Assembly (NCBI GenBank): GCA_012034055.1
Contig: JAAUSG010000016.1
Coordinates: forward strand, 1-41,636
Source of the DNA: Leptolyngbyaceae cyanobacterium RU_5_1
Lineage (GTDB): Bacteria; Cyanobacteriota; Cyanobacteriia; Leptolyngbyales; Leptolyngbyaceae
DNA: 41,636 nucleotides
Reading direction: 5' to 3'
The notes beneath the pieces are model-generated. The model was not told where the DNA came from, did no database searches, and was given only the letters and a program-made list of their open reading frames with translations. The position numbers were made by a program, and so were the translations under genes. Below, piece after piece: positions 34,056 to 41,636 of the stretch; positions within the stretch are counted from its first letter, which is position 1; each line of letters begins with the position of its first letter.

Positions 34056-34912
34056 ATGACCGCATTTTCTCCTGCTTCCCTACCAAAACCATCCCGCTCC
34101 CTACCTCGGATTCCCTGGCTCTGGGTAATTACCGTAGGCTACCTTTCCATAATGCTGTTTTTGCCAACGACGGCTCTCATCGCCAAAGCCAATACCGAAA
34201 GTCCATCCGAGTTTTGGCGCATTGCAGCCGATCCAGTAGCGCTCTCTGCCTCTGAGGTTACCTTTGTCACGGCGTTAGTTGCAGCCCTCATTAATGGAGT
34301 ATTTGGAACCCTGGTTGCTTGGGTACTGATCCGATACAATTTCCCACTCAAGCGGCTGATCGACGCCGCTGTTGATCTCCCGTTTGCATTGCCAACCTCG
34401 GTTGCCGGATTGACCTTGGCAACGGTCTATAGCGACAACGGCTGGATTGGATCTCTATTTGCCCTATTGGGGATCAAAATTGCGTTCACGCGGTTAGGCG
34501 TCGGCATCGCTATGTTACTCATTTCGCTGCCCTTTGTTGTGCGAACCGTTCAACCGGTGTTGGCTGAGATGGAGAAAGATGTGGAAGAGGCAGCCTGGAG
34601 TTTGGGAGCGTCTCGATTGCAGACGTTCTGGCGTGTTACCCTCCCAGTATTCGTTGGGGCTTGCTCTACGGTGTGCTTTTGACGAATGCCAGAGCAATGG
34701 GCGAATTCGGTGCCGTTTCGGTTGTTTCGGGAAATGTGATTGGCAAAACTCAAACCCTGCCACTGTTTGTCGAAGAATCGTATAAGCAGTATCAGACTGA
34801 AGCGGCCTACTCTGCTGCTGTTTTGCTGGCACTGCTGGCATTAGTGACCCTGGTGTTGAAGGAAATCCTGGAACGTAAAACTCGGATTAAGGACGCTAGT
34901 GAGGAGGCTTAG
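34056..34912 (+). pseudogene. cysW: sulfate ABC transporter permease CysW (single frame break)
   Basis: Two overlapping frames make one protein of about 285 aa. The first covers the N-terminal membrane segments to WRVTLPVF, and the second continues LLYGVLLTNARAMGEFGAVS to the end. The join is near 34648-34656 (CAGTATTCGTTGGGG), where one missing base would restore F-x-W-G-L-L-Y-G. The EAA-loop region (EKDVEEAAWSLGASRLQTFW) and the segment SVVSGNVIGKTQTLPLFVEE are characteristic of CysW rather than CysT. CysW forms the membrane channel with CysT; cysT, cysA and the binding protein are not adjacent here. The residues are well conserved on both sides, so a sequencing error is a real possibility. 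Confidence 0.85.
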
Positions 34913-35260
34913 ATGACTGTTCGGAAGCACTCTAATTTCTCAGAGCAATCTGCTGATGAAACCAATCGAGGCGAATCCGTGACTCTGATTGAGGAGCATC
35001 GCCGCACTCAGACCCGCATTCGACTTCGGATTCCCAGAACCTACTACAAAGAGCCTGTCATCTCGCGATTAATTTCGCAGCATGAACTCACCGTTAATAT
35101 TGCGGCTGCGCTGCTGGGCCCCAATGCAAGAGATGATGGATGGTTTGATCTTGAATTAGAAGGCACTGGCGAACAGATCCGCAGTGCCTTGCTTTATCTC
35201 AACGAATTGGATTTGGAGATTTGGCAAGATGACGCCAATGCCGAGGATGACGGTTGGTAG
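34913..35260 (+). CDS. NIL-domain protein
   Basis: A 115-aa protein with a ferredoxin-like NIL domain of the type fused to the C terminus of MetN-like ATPases. The visible parts are RIRLRIPRTYYKEPVISRLI, LTVNIAAALLGPNARDDGWF and DLELEGTGEQIRSALLYLNE. Its ATG directly follows the cysW stop, with GAGGAGG inside the end of cysW as ribosome site, so the two are co-translated. NIL domains bind small ligands such as methionine. Its place behind a sulfate permease suggests a sulfur-sensing or regulatory role, by inference. The N-terminal 35 residues are variable and charged. Confidence 0.85.
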   Translation: MTVRKHSNFSEQSADETNRGESVTLIEEHRRTQTRIRLRIPRTYYKEPVISRLISQHELTVNIAAALLGPNARDDGWFDLELEGTGEQIRSALLYLNELDLEIWQDDANAEDDGW

Positions 35261-35348
35261 AGATGGGAAGGCGATCAGTTGTTGGTTGTTGGAACGTTTG
35301 TCTGATCAAAAACCGATCGCTAAACTTAACACCCAACAACCTCAGTCT

Positions 35349-35996
35349 TTAGGCCATATTGTTTTCGATCGCCCAGCGAGCCAGTTCGGTACGGTTATGC
35401 AGCCCTGTTTTACCTAGCATATTGCTGACATGGCTCTCAATCGTGCGCTGGCTGACGTTTAGCTCCTCGGCAATCTCGCGGTTTGCCATTCCCCGCGCCA
35501 CAAACTGAACCACCTTCAGTTCTGTTGGGGTCAGCTCCACATCAAACGGTACCTGAATCTTTGGAGTGGTGTCGCTGCTTCTGCCCGGACGTTCGGACAT
35601 ACGAGCCGCTTGCTTGAGGGATGATTCTACCTGGGCAACGAGTTCTTCAGGCTCAAAGGGCTTGACCATGTAGACATCTGCCCCGGTGTTTAACCCTTTA
35701 ACCCGATCTTGACTCTGACCCTTTGCAGACAGGAACAAGACTGGAATCCAGCTAGTGCGTGGATCTTCACGAACATGGCGCACGAGTGAATAACCGTCCA
35801 TCTCCGGCATCATGACATCGCAAATGATCATGTCCGGAGTGTCTTGTTCCAAAATCTCCAGTGCCTCTCGACCATTTTCTGCAGTGATTACTTCGTAGCC
35901 CCGAAACTCCAGGTAGTCCTTGACTAACAGAATCAGGTTAGGATCATCGTCTATCAGCAATAGTCGTCTTTGATTTCCTACACTAGTTTCTTTCAT
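35349..35996 (-). CDS. LuxR-type response regulator, Ycf29-like
   Basis: A 215-aa protein starting at the ATG at 35996. The N-terminal receiver is complete: IDDDP acidic pocket, phospho-Asp in MIICDVMMPEMDG, and the Lys in YMVKPFEPEEL. The C-terminal HTH is of the LuxR/NarL class (LTPTELKVVQFVARGMANRE, then LNVSQRTIESHVSNMLGK). The segment LFLSAKGQSQDRVKGLNTGA fits Ycf29/TctD-like regulators that are shared by cyanobacteria and red-algal plastids, but I cannot prove the orthology. No kinase is adjacent. Target genes are unknown. It is convergent with the NIL gene. Confidence 0.85.
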   Translation of the reverse strand: MKETSVGNQRRLLLIDDDPNLILLVKDYLEFRGYEVITAENGREALEILEQDTPDMIICDVMMPEMDGYSLVRHVREDPRTSWIPVLFLSAKGQSQDRVKGLNTGADVYMVKPFEPEELVAQVESSLKQAARMSERPGRSSDTTPKIQVPFDVELTPTELKVVQFVARGMANREIAEELNVSQRTIESHVSNMLGKTGLHNRTELARWAIENNMA

Positions 35997-36517
35997 GCTG
36001 TACTACTCACCTATTCCTGAATATAAGCTATCTGGCACTTCAGAGTTTGCTAATCAATACTAGACCTCATTACGAAAATGTTGATCTGGATTGAAGAAGT
36101 AATTTTTGCGGTGCAAAAACCAGCTTTTGCAAAAACTCTCTCAAATATTGCTCAACATTAACTCAACCACAAACAAACCTCTATAGGGCTTACGCAGGTA
36201 ATGGGTAATTGGCAATGGGTAACCAGACATTTAGCCAATTACCCACTACCGACTACCAGTCTAAACACGAGATCTTTCGGTCATTTGCGTAAGTCCTGCT
36301 CTAAAGACAAAGCACTAGTGTTTACATTGAGTGCCTGTTACTACTATTTAACTGCCATTATTTTAAGCAGCCTTATGATAACTGTTTAATTTTAAAGAAA
36401 TCTTATGTTTATCAAAGATTTCAATTTGTTGATTTTGTCCTGTACTCATTATGCTTTCTTAACATCTGAAAGGCTCCTTTGACAATCTCAACATGCAATC
36501 TCAAAAACTGGGCAGGC
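35997..36517. other. 521-bp spacer, AT-rich, with one inverted repeat
   Basis: I see no gene. The left end is the upstream region of the response regulator. An inverted repeat at 36185-36297 is listed separately. The right half is AT-rich without recognisable motifs. Confidence 0.55.
36185..36297. repeat. MITE-like element with GGCTTACGCA/TGCGTAAGTC ends
   Basis: AGGGCTTACGCA at the left end matches TGCGTAAGTCCT at the right end. The inside carries gggtaatt/ggcaatgggtaa repeats. Elements with these ends are frequent in filamentous cyanobacterial spacers. Confidence 0.75.
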
Positions 36518-37886
36518 TTACCAGGCTTTTATGACTTGCCCCATGATGGGTTGCCCTAACCAGGGGGTATTGGCTGAGAGAGACTTAAGCGATCGCGGCT
36601 CCACAGTCCACGTTTGTTGGGGATTGAACAGTACCATCTCAGCAGGTTGACCCGATGCGATCGCGGCAGGTGTTTGCTGCAGGCAGAGCGCTGGACGAGT
36701 GCTGAGAGCTGCCCACAACTCTAGTGCTGACCATTGACCCGGCACAACGAGTGTTTGCCAAAGCAGCGGCAGGGCAAGTTCAAGACCGATCACGCCGGGG
36801 GTGCTTCTGCGAAGGCAACGGTTTTTTCTTCATAGGTGTAGGGGCTGTGGTCGATCGCGATCGCGTCCAGTACGCCTTCCTGGACTGCCTGTAATAGCAC
36901 CTGCTGATCGGTTGGAGTGCCCAGAGGAGGGGACAATCGCAGATGGGGGTTGTAGCTGCCAACCATTTCCGTGTTGAGCAGCAGATGCATCCAGGTGGTG
37001 CTGGCGGTAATTGGCAGCTTACGCGCCTTAGCCGCCTGAATCAATTCGGCACCCCGAGCCGTCGAAATCCGCATGAAATGAACCGGAGTGCCCGTTTCCT
37101 CAACGCACTCGATCAAGGCTGCCAGGGCGGTTGTTTCGGCGATCGCGGGCACACCCGGCAAGCCCAATAGAATTGCATCTTGCCCTTCCCGCATCACACC
37201 GCTACCAGTCAGGGTAAGGTCACACGCCCACAAGGCGACAGGTTGCTCCAAAGGGCGGAGATAGTCGAGCAGGTGACGCACCAGCAGTAAATTCTGCAAC
37301 GGTTTTCCATCTGCAAACCCAACAGCGCCAGCTGTTGCCAACTCTGCCAATTCGGCCATCTGTTGCCCCTGAGCACCCAGGGTGAGGGCTGCCCAGGAGG
37401 AGAGATGGGGAGATTTTGAATTTTGAATTTTGAATTTTGTAGGGCTGTGCCCTTCCCGAAGGGTATTTTGAATTACTTCTGTGTTTCCGCGTCCCCGCGT
37501 CCCTGCGTCCTCTTTGCCCTGTTCCCTGTCCCCTGCGATCGCTTCCACTTGTCATGCAGCCAGGCAATGCTGGCAGGATTGTCCATTGCAGGAACCGTGT
37601 TTGGCAGGATGGCAACACGAGTGAATCCACCAGCGGAGGCGGCTTGCATTAGGGAATCCAGGGTCTCTCGCTCTTCAAAGCCTGGTTCACCAGAGTGGCT
37701 GTAGAGATCGACGAGTCCAGGCCCCAGAATCAGCCCACGGCTGTCATAAACCACTGTGTCGTCAGGATAGTTTGCCAACGAGTCAGAAATAACTGTGATT
37801 ACACCGTCTTCAATCAGGACATCTGCGGCTTGATCGGTTTGGGATAAGGGATCAAGGACTCGAACCTGTTGAAGCAACTCTTTCAT
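36518..37886 (-). pseudogene. pyrC: dihydroorotase, broken by a repeat insertion and a frame break
   Basis: The ATG at 37886 starts MKELLQQVRVLDPLSQTDQA. The N-terminal part, to about AWLHDKW, is normal, with LVDLYSHSGEPGFEERETL covering the metal-site region (Y-S-H instead of the usual D-x-H-x-H form, as in the cyanobacterial type). At 37411-37550 repeat-like DNA interrupts the frame. The middle (WAALTLGAQGQQMAEL to AFAEAPP) is in a second frame. Near 36797-36801 a run of five G (plus strand) has one base too few, after which IGLELALPLLWQTLVVPGQW continues to the stop. The enzyme makes dihydroorotate in pyrimidine synthesis. If the lesions are real, another copy would be needed. Confidence 0.8.
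37411..37550. repeat. repeat DNA inside the dihydroorotase gene
   Basis: Three ATTTTGAA octamers, a GGGCTGTGCCCTTCCCGAAGGGT-type palindrome and a run of cgtccc/ccctgtt repeats lie between well conserved parts of the enzyme. The same vocabulary fills the intergenic spacers here. The reading frame changes across this block. Confidence 0.75.
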
Positions 37887-38327
37887 AGGGGTAAGGGGTA
37901 AAGGGTAAGCAGTGTGGTTTCAAGGTCGTGAAAGAAAACTGTGGTTGCAAAACCCAATGCTTGGGTGGCAGCCCCCCCAAACCTCCCGTACTCAGGGGAC
38001 GGTTGCGTCCCCCGAACCCCCTCCAAAAGGGGCGATCGGTTTGGTACAAAAGACGTTGGTACACCTAAGCTGGGAAGCTGCACCCCAGTTTTTGCCCATT
38101 CAACTCAATCCCTTGCGGGGGGTGTGGGGGAGTTAGGACCCCACGCAGCGGGGGTCTGGGGGGAAGCCCCAGCGTCAATGCAACAACGGAGTATCATCTT
38201 TAATGTCTTTGGTCACAATGAAACCACCCTGGTAAGGGGTAGAGGGTAAGAACTATATGGAGCGATGGAAAGGGATTCTTCCTCGCGTCCCTTTACTCTC
38301 CACCCGCTACTCTCTACCCTCCACCCT
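37887..38327. other. 441-bp spacer with a GC-rich repeated element
   Basis: I see no gene. Heptamers such as GGGGTAAGGGGTAAAGGGTAA sit at both ends (37888-37910, 38231-38250). Between them is a block (about 37955-38180) with runs of C and G (gccccccc, gcgggggtctgggggg) and palindromic pieces such as acccaatgcttgggt. Frames across it are Pro/Gly-rich and unlikely to be coding. Confidence 0.55.
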
Positions 38328-39677
38328 CTACAGTGCGCCTGCAGCCGTTGTGTCCAGCACACCTCCATCCAGGTGAGCGGTGATGTTCATGGCGGTTAGC
38401 ACAGGTTGGCTGTTGGCTCCCTGATAATCGATCACACTGACGGCACCGTTTCCTTGTTTGAAGCTCCAGAAGTGCTCTGGTTCCAAACCCAGGACGTAGC
38501 AGAGAATCGCTTTGTTAATGGCGTCGTGGGCAACAACCAGGGTTGTACCGGTTTCAGGTCGGCTGGTCGCGGATTGGACGATCGCATCCCAGGCGGCGAT
38601 CGCTCGGGCCCAGACTTGCTGCAGGTTCTCACCCTCTGGCATCTGCACGGTTTCAGGCGATCGCTGCCACTGGTGCAGTTCACCTGGAAAATCCTGCTCA
38701 ATTTCAGCTTCCAGTTTGCCTTCCCAAAGCCCGTGGCTAATCTCCTGTAGATTATCCTCCAGCTCTAACAACACATCCGGATGATCTTTCAGGATAATCT
38801 CTGCTGTTTCTTTGGGACGCAGCATGGGACTGCTCACCGCATAGTGAATCGGAACTGATTTGAGGAACTCGGTGGCTTGCTGGGACTGTACCCGCCCCGT
38901 GTCGTTGAGTGGAACATCAATTTGTCCTTGAAAGCGCTTTTGGCGGTTCCAATCTGTTTCACCGTGGCGTACTAGCAGCAAGCGGGGGCCGTGATAGCCC
39001 TTCTTAATATGGGGAAGCGGCTCTCCGAGATGAGTAGTTTGATTGAGAGACTCAATCTGAACCAGATCACCCCAAACCCCTGCAAAGTTGAGGACGCTGA
39101 TTCCACAATTAGACTGATGAACCGCCTGGTAGCGATCGGGTTCCAGTCCGATAGCCGTACTAATCAGAGCGCGATTGATCCCACTGTGGGCAATCAGTAA
39201 AACAGTTTGACCAGCATGGTTGGGCAGGAACTCCTGCCAGAACCGCTTTGCCCGTTCATACAGCTCTAGCACTGGAAAGTAGTCCATTGGTCCATCCGGT
39301 CCTGGTACTACCATGCGAAGCTGATGGGGATGATCCTGCCAACACCCATACTCCTCTGGATACTTCTCTTCAATCACTTTGAACAGCAATCCTTCCCAGA
39401 GCGCCAGGTTGATTTCCTTCAGGTTATCGAGGGTCTGAACCGGTTGAACCGGTTGATTTTTCAGGCAGGAAAGGACGATTTCTGCTGTATCTTTCGCCCG
39501 CCTCAAAGGGCTGCTGTAGACTGAATCAAACCTTAATTCACTCAGGGCTTCACCAACCTGGCAGGCGGCTGAACGCCCTGCCTCAGTCAACGTAGACTCA
39601 TCAGTGTATCCTTGAACACGGCGCTCAACGTTGAAACTGCTCTCACCGTGACGCACGAGGATGACGCGAGTAACCAT
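38328..39677 (-). CDS. two-domain histidine phosphatase (phosphoglycerate mutase family, PspA-like)
   Basis: A 449-aa protein starting at the ATG at 39677. Two complete histidine-phosphatase domains are fused. The first begins RVILVRHGESSFNVERRVQG and has the second catalytic His in LLIAHSGINRALI. The second begins RLLLVRHGETDWNRQKRFQG and has it in LVVAHDAINKAIL. Both RHG motifs, with the phosphorylated His, are intact. Fused proteins of this kind are usual in cyanobacteria and some act as phosphoserine phosphatases (PspA), the last step of serine synthesis; others are annotated only as mutase-like. The function of each half is uncertain. It is flanked by repeat-rich spacers on both sides. 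Confidence 0.9.
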   Translation of the reverse strand: MVTRVILVRHGESSFNVERRVQGYTDESTLTEAGRSAACQVGEALSELRFDSVYSSPLRRAKDTAEIVLSCLKNQPVQPVQTLDNLKEINLALWEGLLFKVIEEKYPEEYGCWQDHPHQLRMVVPGPDGPMDYFPVLELYERAKRFWQEFLPNHAGQTVLLIAHSGINRALISTAIGLEPDRYQAVHQSNCGISVLNFAGVWGDLVQIESLNQTTHLGEPLPHIKKGYHGPRLLLVRHGETDWNRQKRFQGQIDVPLNDTGRVQSQQATEFLKSVPIHYAVSSPMLRPKETAEIILKDHPDVLLELEDNLQEISHGLWEGKLEAEIEQDFPGELHQWQRSPETVQMPEGENLQQVWARAIAAWDAIVQSATSRPETGTTLVVAHDAINKAILCYVLGLEPEHFWSFKQGNGAVSVIDYQGANSQPVLTAMNITAHLDGGVLDTTAAGAL

Positions 39678-39907
39678 AGGGGAATGGGGATTTTAGATTT
39701 TGGATTGTAGATTTTAGATTGCAGATTGGATTCGTAAATCTAAAATCACCAATCTGAATTGCCAGAAGCATTCTAACCTGTCAACGGCTTTTCTTCGGTG
39801 CTGCTCTCACCAAACCCCTCACTTGTAATTCGTCATTCCTCATTCGTCACTCCTCACTCCTCACTCCTTTTCCCTGTACCCTTGATCTAGAGCTAGCTGA
39901 GGGGTTC
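39678..39907. repeat. repeat-filled spacer upstream of the CPBP gene
   Basis: Degenerate gattttaga/gattgcaga units at 39690-39735 face AAATCTAAAATCACCAATCTG at 39738-39760, giving an inverted repeat. A tcattcctcattcgtcactcctcactcctcac tract follows at 39830-39866. There is no gene here. The CPBP promoter should lie at its right end. Confidence 0.6.
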
Positions 39908-41350
39908 ATGACAATTAAGCGGATGATTCTGGTAGTAGTAACGGCGTTGGCGATCGCCACCATTGGCTTCGATTTGTGGGAAAGCTGGGGGCAGCCCCAA
40001 GTTCAAAGTCGGCTAGAACTCTACCAAACCAATCTCGTTCTGCAAGCAACCGAGTGGAACGGGAATGATCCAAACTCCCGACTGGCTCGGAAAGCCTTAA
40101 CAGGTAATCAACCGGCTGAGGCAGCGATCGAGGCTTATCAAGAGCTACGCCAATCTGCCCAGAAGAGTTTGAAGCAGCTAAAAGCTCTGTCTAACTCTCC
40201 AGCTGCGAAAAGCGAATCACCGAAGGCAAGTGTCTTAAAACTAGAGCGCTTGATTGCAGAACTGGATTTGAGGCTGGGTATTCTTCACATTGAGCAGAAA
40301 AAAATCAGTCAGGCTCAAGCAACCTGGACTGATTTAGTCCAGCAAAGTAGCTCTAAACCCGCGCTTGATCCGATTAACAAGACGACTGGAGTGCTATCAG
40401 GCTTGTGGAGTAATCCACCGCAGATCTATCCAAATGCAGAACCGCAGATTAAGCAGAATTTGGACGGCTGGTTTCGCTACCGTGCTCTATCGCAGCTCTA
40501 CCAACTGCAGCAACGGCAAGATGCCCTGAGTGTGCTGCAAACAGAGGAACAACAAGCTGCCGAACAAGCATTCAATAGCCTGGCGGTAGTTGGGGGAATT
40601 CCAGTGTTGGCGTGCCTGGTTGGGGGTGGAATCCTCCTGTTTTTGGGGGGGCAATGGCTTATTCAACGCAAGCAGGCACTGCTGTCTGCGGCGAGTATGG
40701 CCGCCTGGTCAACGCCCTGGGATGGCGAAATCATCTGGCAGGTGATGATTCTGGGCTTCTTCCTGGTTGGGCAAGTAGTTGGTAAGCTCCTGGTTCCGTT
40801 TGCCGTAGTGGTTGTGCAGTCGGTATTGAGTCCTGGCGCGATCGCCCTTAGCGATCGTGCTGCGGCCGCTTACAGTCTTTTGCAATATCTCTTGATGGCG
40901 GCTGGAGGATTGGGCGTGCTGTACCTGATCCTGAAGCCATTTCTGCCGCTGCCAGAGGGCTGGTTTCGCGTGAAGCTAAACGGCAATTGGCTCTGGTGGG
41001 GGCTGGGAGGCTATTTTACAGCTCAACCCCTGGTCATTTTGGTGGCGTTTCTCAACCAAAAAATCTGGCAGGGGCAAGGGGGAAGTAACCCCATTTTGCC
41101 GATCGTTTTAGAAAGTAAGGATACGATCGCGCTCATCCTGTTCTTCATCACGGCTGCGATCGCGGCTCCCATCTTTGAAGAAATCCTGTTCCGGGGCTTC
41201 CTGCTGCCCTCTTTGACGCGCTACTTTCCAGTCTGGGGCGCGATCGCCCTCAGCAGCCTGATTTTTGCGATCGCCCATCTGAGCCTATCTGAGGTGCTGC
41301 CGCTGACCACGCTGGGGTTCGTGTTGGGGTTCGTCTATGCGCGTCGCTAA
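39908..41350 (+). CDS. CPBP family intramembrane endopeptidase (C terminus replaced at a chimeric join)
   Basis: 480 aa from the ATG at 39908. An N-terminal membrane segment (about residues 5-22) is followed by a soluble helical region with a coiled-coil look (about 30-225), then several membrane segments. The CPBP motifs are visible: PIFEEILFRGFLLPSL (EExxxR, near residues 423-428), and the conserved His in FAIAHLSLSE near 455. Family members normally continue another 30-40 residues after GFVYAR. Here a stop comes right after VYARR, exactly where the base composition changes, so the end of this protein is probably artificial. CPBP proteases process or protect membrane proteins and bacteriocin-like peptides; the substrate is unknown. 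Confidence 0.85.
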   Translation: MTIKRMILVVVTALAIATIGFDLWESWGQPQVQSRLELYQTNLVLQATEWNGNDPNSRLARKALTGNQPAEAAIEAYQELRQSAQKSLKQLKALSNSPAAKSESPKASVLKLERLIAELDLRLGILHIEQKKISQAQATWTDLVQQSSSKPALDPINKTTGVLSGLWSNPPQIYPNAEPQIKQNLDGWFRYRALSQLYQLQQRQDALSVLQTEEQQAAEQAFNSLAVVGGIPVLACLVGGGILLFLGGQWLIQRKQALLSAASMAAWSTPWDGEIIWQVMILGFFLVGQVVGKLLVPFAVVVVQSVLSPGAIALSDRAAAAYSLLQYLLMAAGGLGVLYLILKPFLPLPEGWFRVKLNGNWLWWGLGGYFTAQPLVILVAFLNQKIWQGQGGSNPILPIVLESKDTIALILFFITAAIAAPIFEEILFRGFLLPSLTRYFPVWGAIALSSLIFAIAHLSLSEVLPLTTLGFVLGFVYARR

Positions 41351-41636
41351 CCGCGGACTGTTGCTGCTGATCGCGCCCCTTCTTCTCTGGGCGGTCGGCG
41401 GACACGCGTTCTACGCGCAGCAGGGCATGTCCGAAAACAGCCTGTCGCTGAACCAGTGGCCGCTGGGCACGGGGCCGTACATGATGACCGAGTACGTGCA
41501 GGACCGCCGCCACGTGATGAAGCGCAACCCGAACTTCCGCGGCGAGCCGTATCCCTGCGAAGGCTCGGCGGAAGACAAGGCCGCCGGCTTCCTGAACGAT
41601 TGCGGCAAGACGATGCCCTTCATCGACACCATCGTC
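41351..41636 (+). other. foreign, GC-rich fragment: part of an ABC transporter solute-binding protein
   Basis: From roughly 41340 the sequence no longer looks like the rest of the window. An open frame runs to the end (in frame with 41337) and reads FYAQQGMSENSLSLNQWPLG, then TGPYMMTEYVQDRRHVMKRN. These are the features of family 5 peptide-binding proteins, where the motif (V/L)GTGPY is followed by RNPNFRGE. Nearly all its codons end in G or C, 41461-41520 is 40/60 G+C, and no HIP1 site is seen. It is an internal fragment of a gene, not a start. It most likely belongs to a GC-rich proteobacterium joined to this contig by mistake. Confidence 0.8.

Noticed and set aside
37941-38249. 102-codon plus-strand frame in the GC-rich spacer block
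   Set aside because: The translation is a low-complexity Pro/Gly string produced by G and C runs; the overlapping frames on both strands are equally open.
41250-41632. Minus-strand frames at the right end (87 and 73 codons)
   Set aside because: They are shadows of the GC-rich plus-strand frame, which alone shows recognisable protein motifs.

Overview
The window is almost certainly from a cyanobacterium. It carries a complete kaiA-kaiB-kaiC circadian clock cluster, very many HIP1 octamers (GCGATCGC and near matches) inside genes, a Ycf29-like response regulator, and intergenic spaces filled with 7-8 nt tandem repeats and small palindromic elements of the kind found in filamentous cyanobacteria. 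A Leptolyngbya-like filament would fit, but the genus is inference.

Layout, left to right. 1-2121: paired M16 metallopeptidase-like genes (first cut by the window edge, second without the zinc motif). 2291-3487: a TPR protein. 3612-5255 (minus): a frameshifted B12-binding radical SAM protein resembling the hopanoid C-2 methylase HpnP. 5475-7100: a SyrD-type exporter fused to its ATPase. 7190-7911: an AbrB-like/PIN toxin-antitoxin pair. 7924-9159: a GT21/HpnI-like glycosyltransferase. 9213-9854 (minus): a protein with a histone H1-like tail. 9870-11424: a largely non-coding, repeat-rich stretch holding two tiny ORFs (one a candidate secreted 43-aa peptide) and an odd tRNA. 11425-13263: a membrane sensor kinase. 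13264-16486: a heptamer repeat tract split by an IS3-family element whose transposase is itself split by a group II intron carrying a decayed maturase. 16562-18724: ppk1.

19006-22872: two convergent exoprotein genes (a beta-helix/Calx-beta protein and a serralysin-like protease with RTX repeats) with a strong palindrome between them. 23278-24408 (minus): a Tat-exported LD-carboxypeptidase. 24551-27667 (minus): kaiC, kaiB and kaiA. 28260-31928: a large hybrid histidine kinase, divergent from kaiA, that ends in degenerate receiver domains. 32342-35260: a PfkB sugar kinase, a CYTH triphosphatase, cysW (frameshifted) and a NIL-domain protein. 35349-35996 (minus): the LuxR-type response regulator. 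36518-37886 (minus): dihydroorotase with repeat material inside it and two frame breaks. 38328-39677 (minus): a two-domain phosphoglycerate-mutase-like phosphatase. 39908-41350: a CPBP protease cut off near its C terminus.

Two features affect how the window should be read. The last ~290 nt are GC-rich, have G/C-ended codons, and encode part of a solute-binding protein that looks proteobacterial, so the right end appears to be a chimeric join. Single-base frame breaks also occur in several otherwise well conserved genes (radical SAM gene, cysW, pyrC, intron maturase), two of them in G/C runs of five. Some apparent pseudogenes here may therefore be sequencing or assembly errors.

The strongest biological observations are the intron-in-IS nesting with exact splice boundaries, the kinase with tandem pseudo-receivers beside the clock genes, the possible hopanoid-modification neighbourhood, the tiny two-ORF unit at 10691-10904, and intergenic repeats that have entered coding sequence in two genes.
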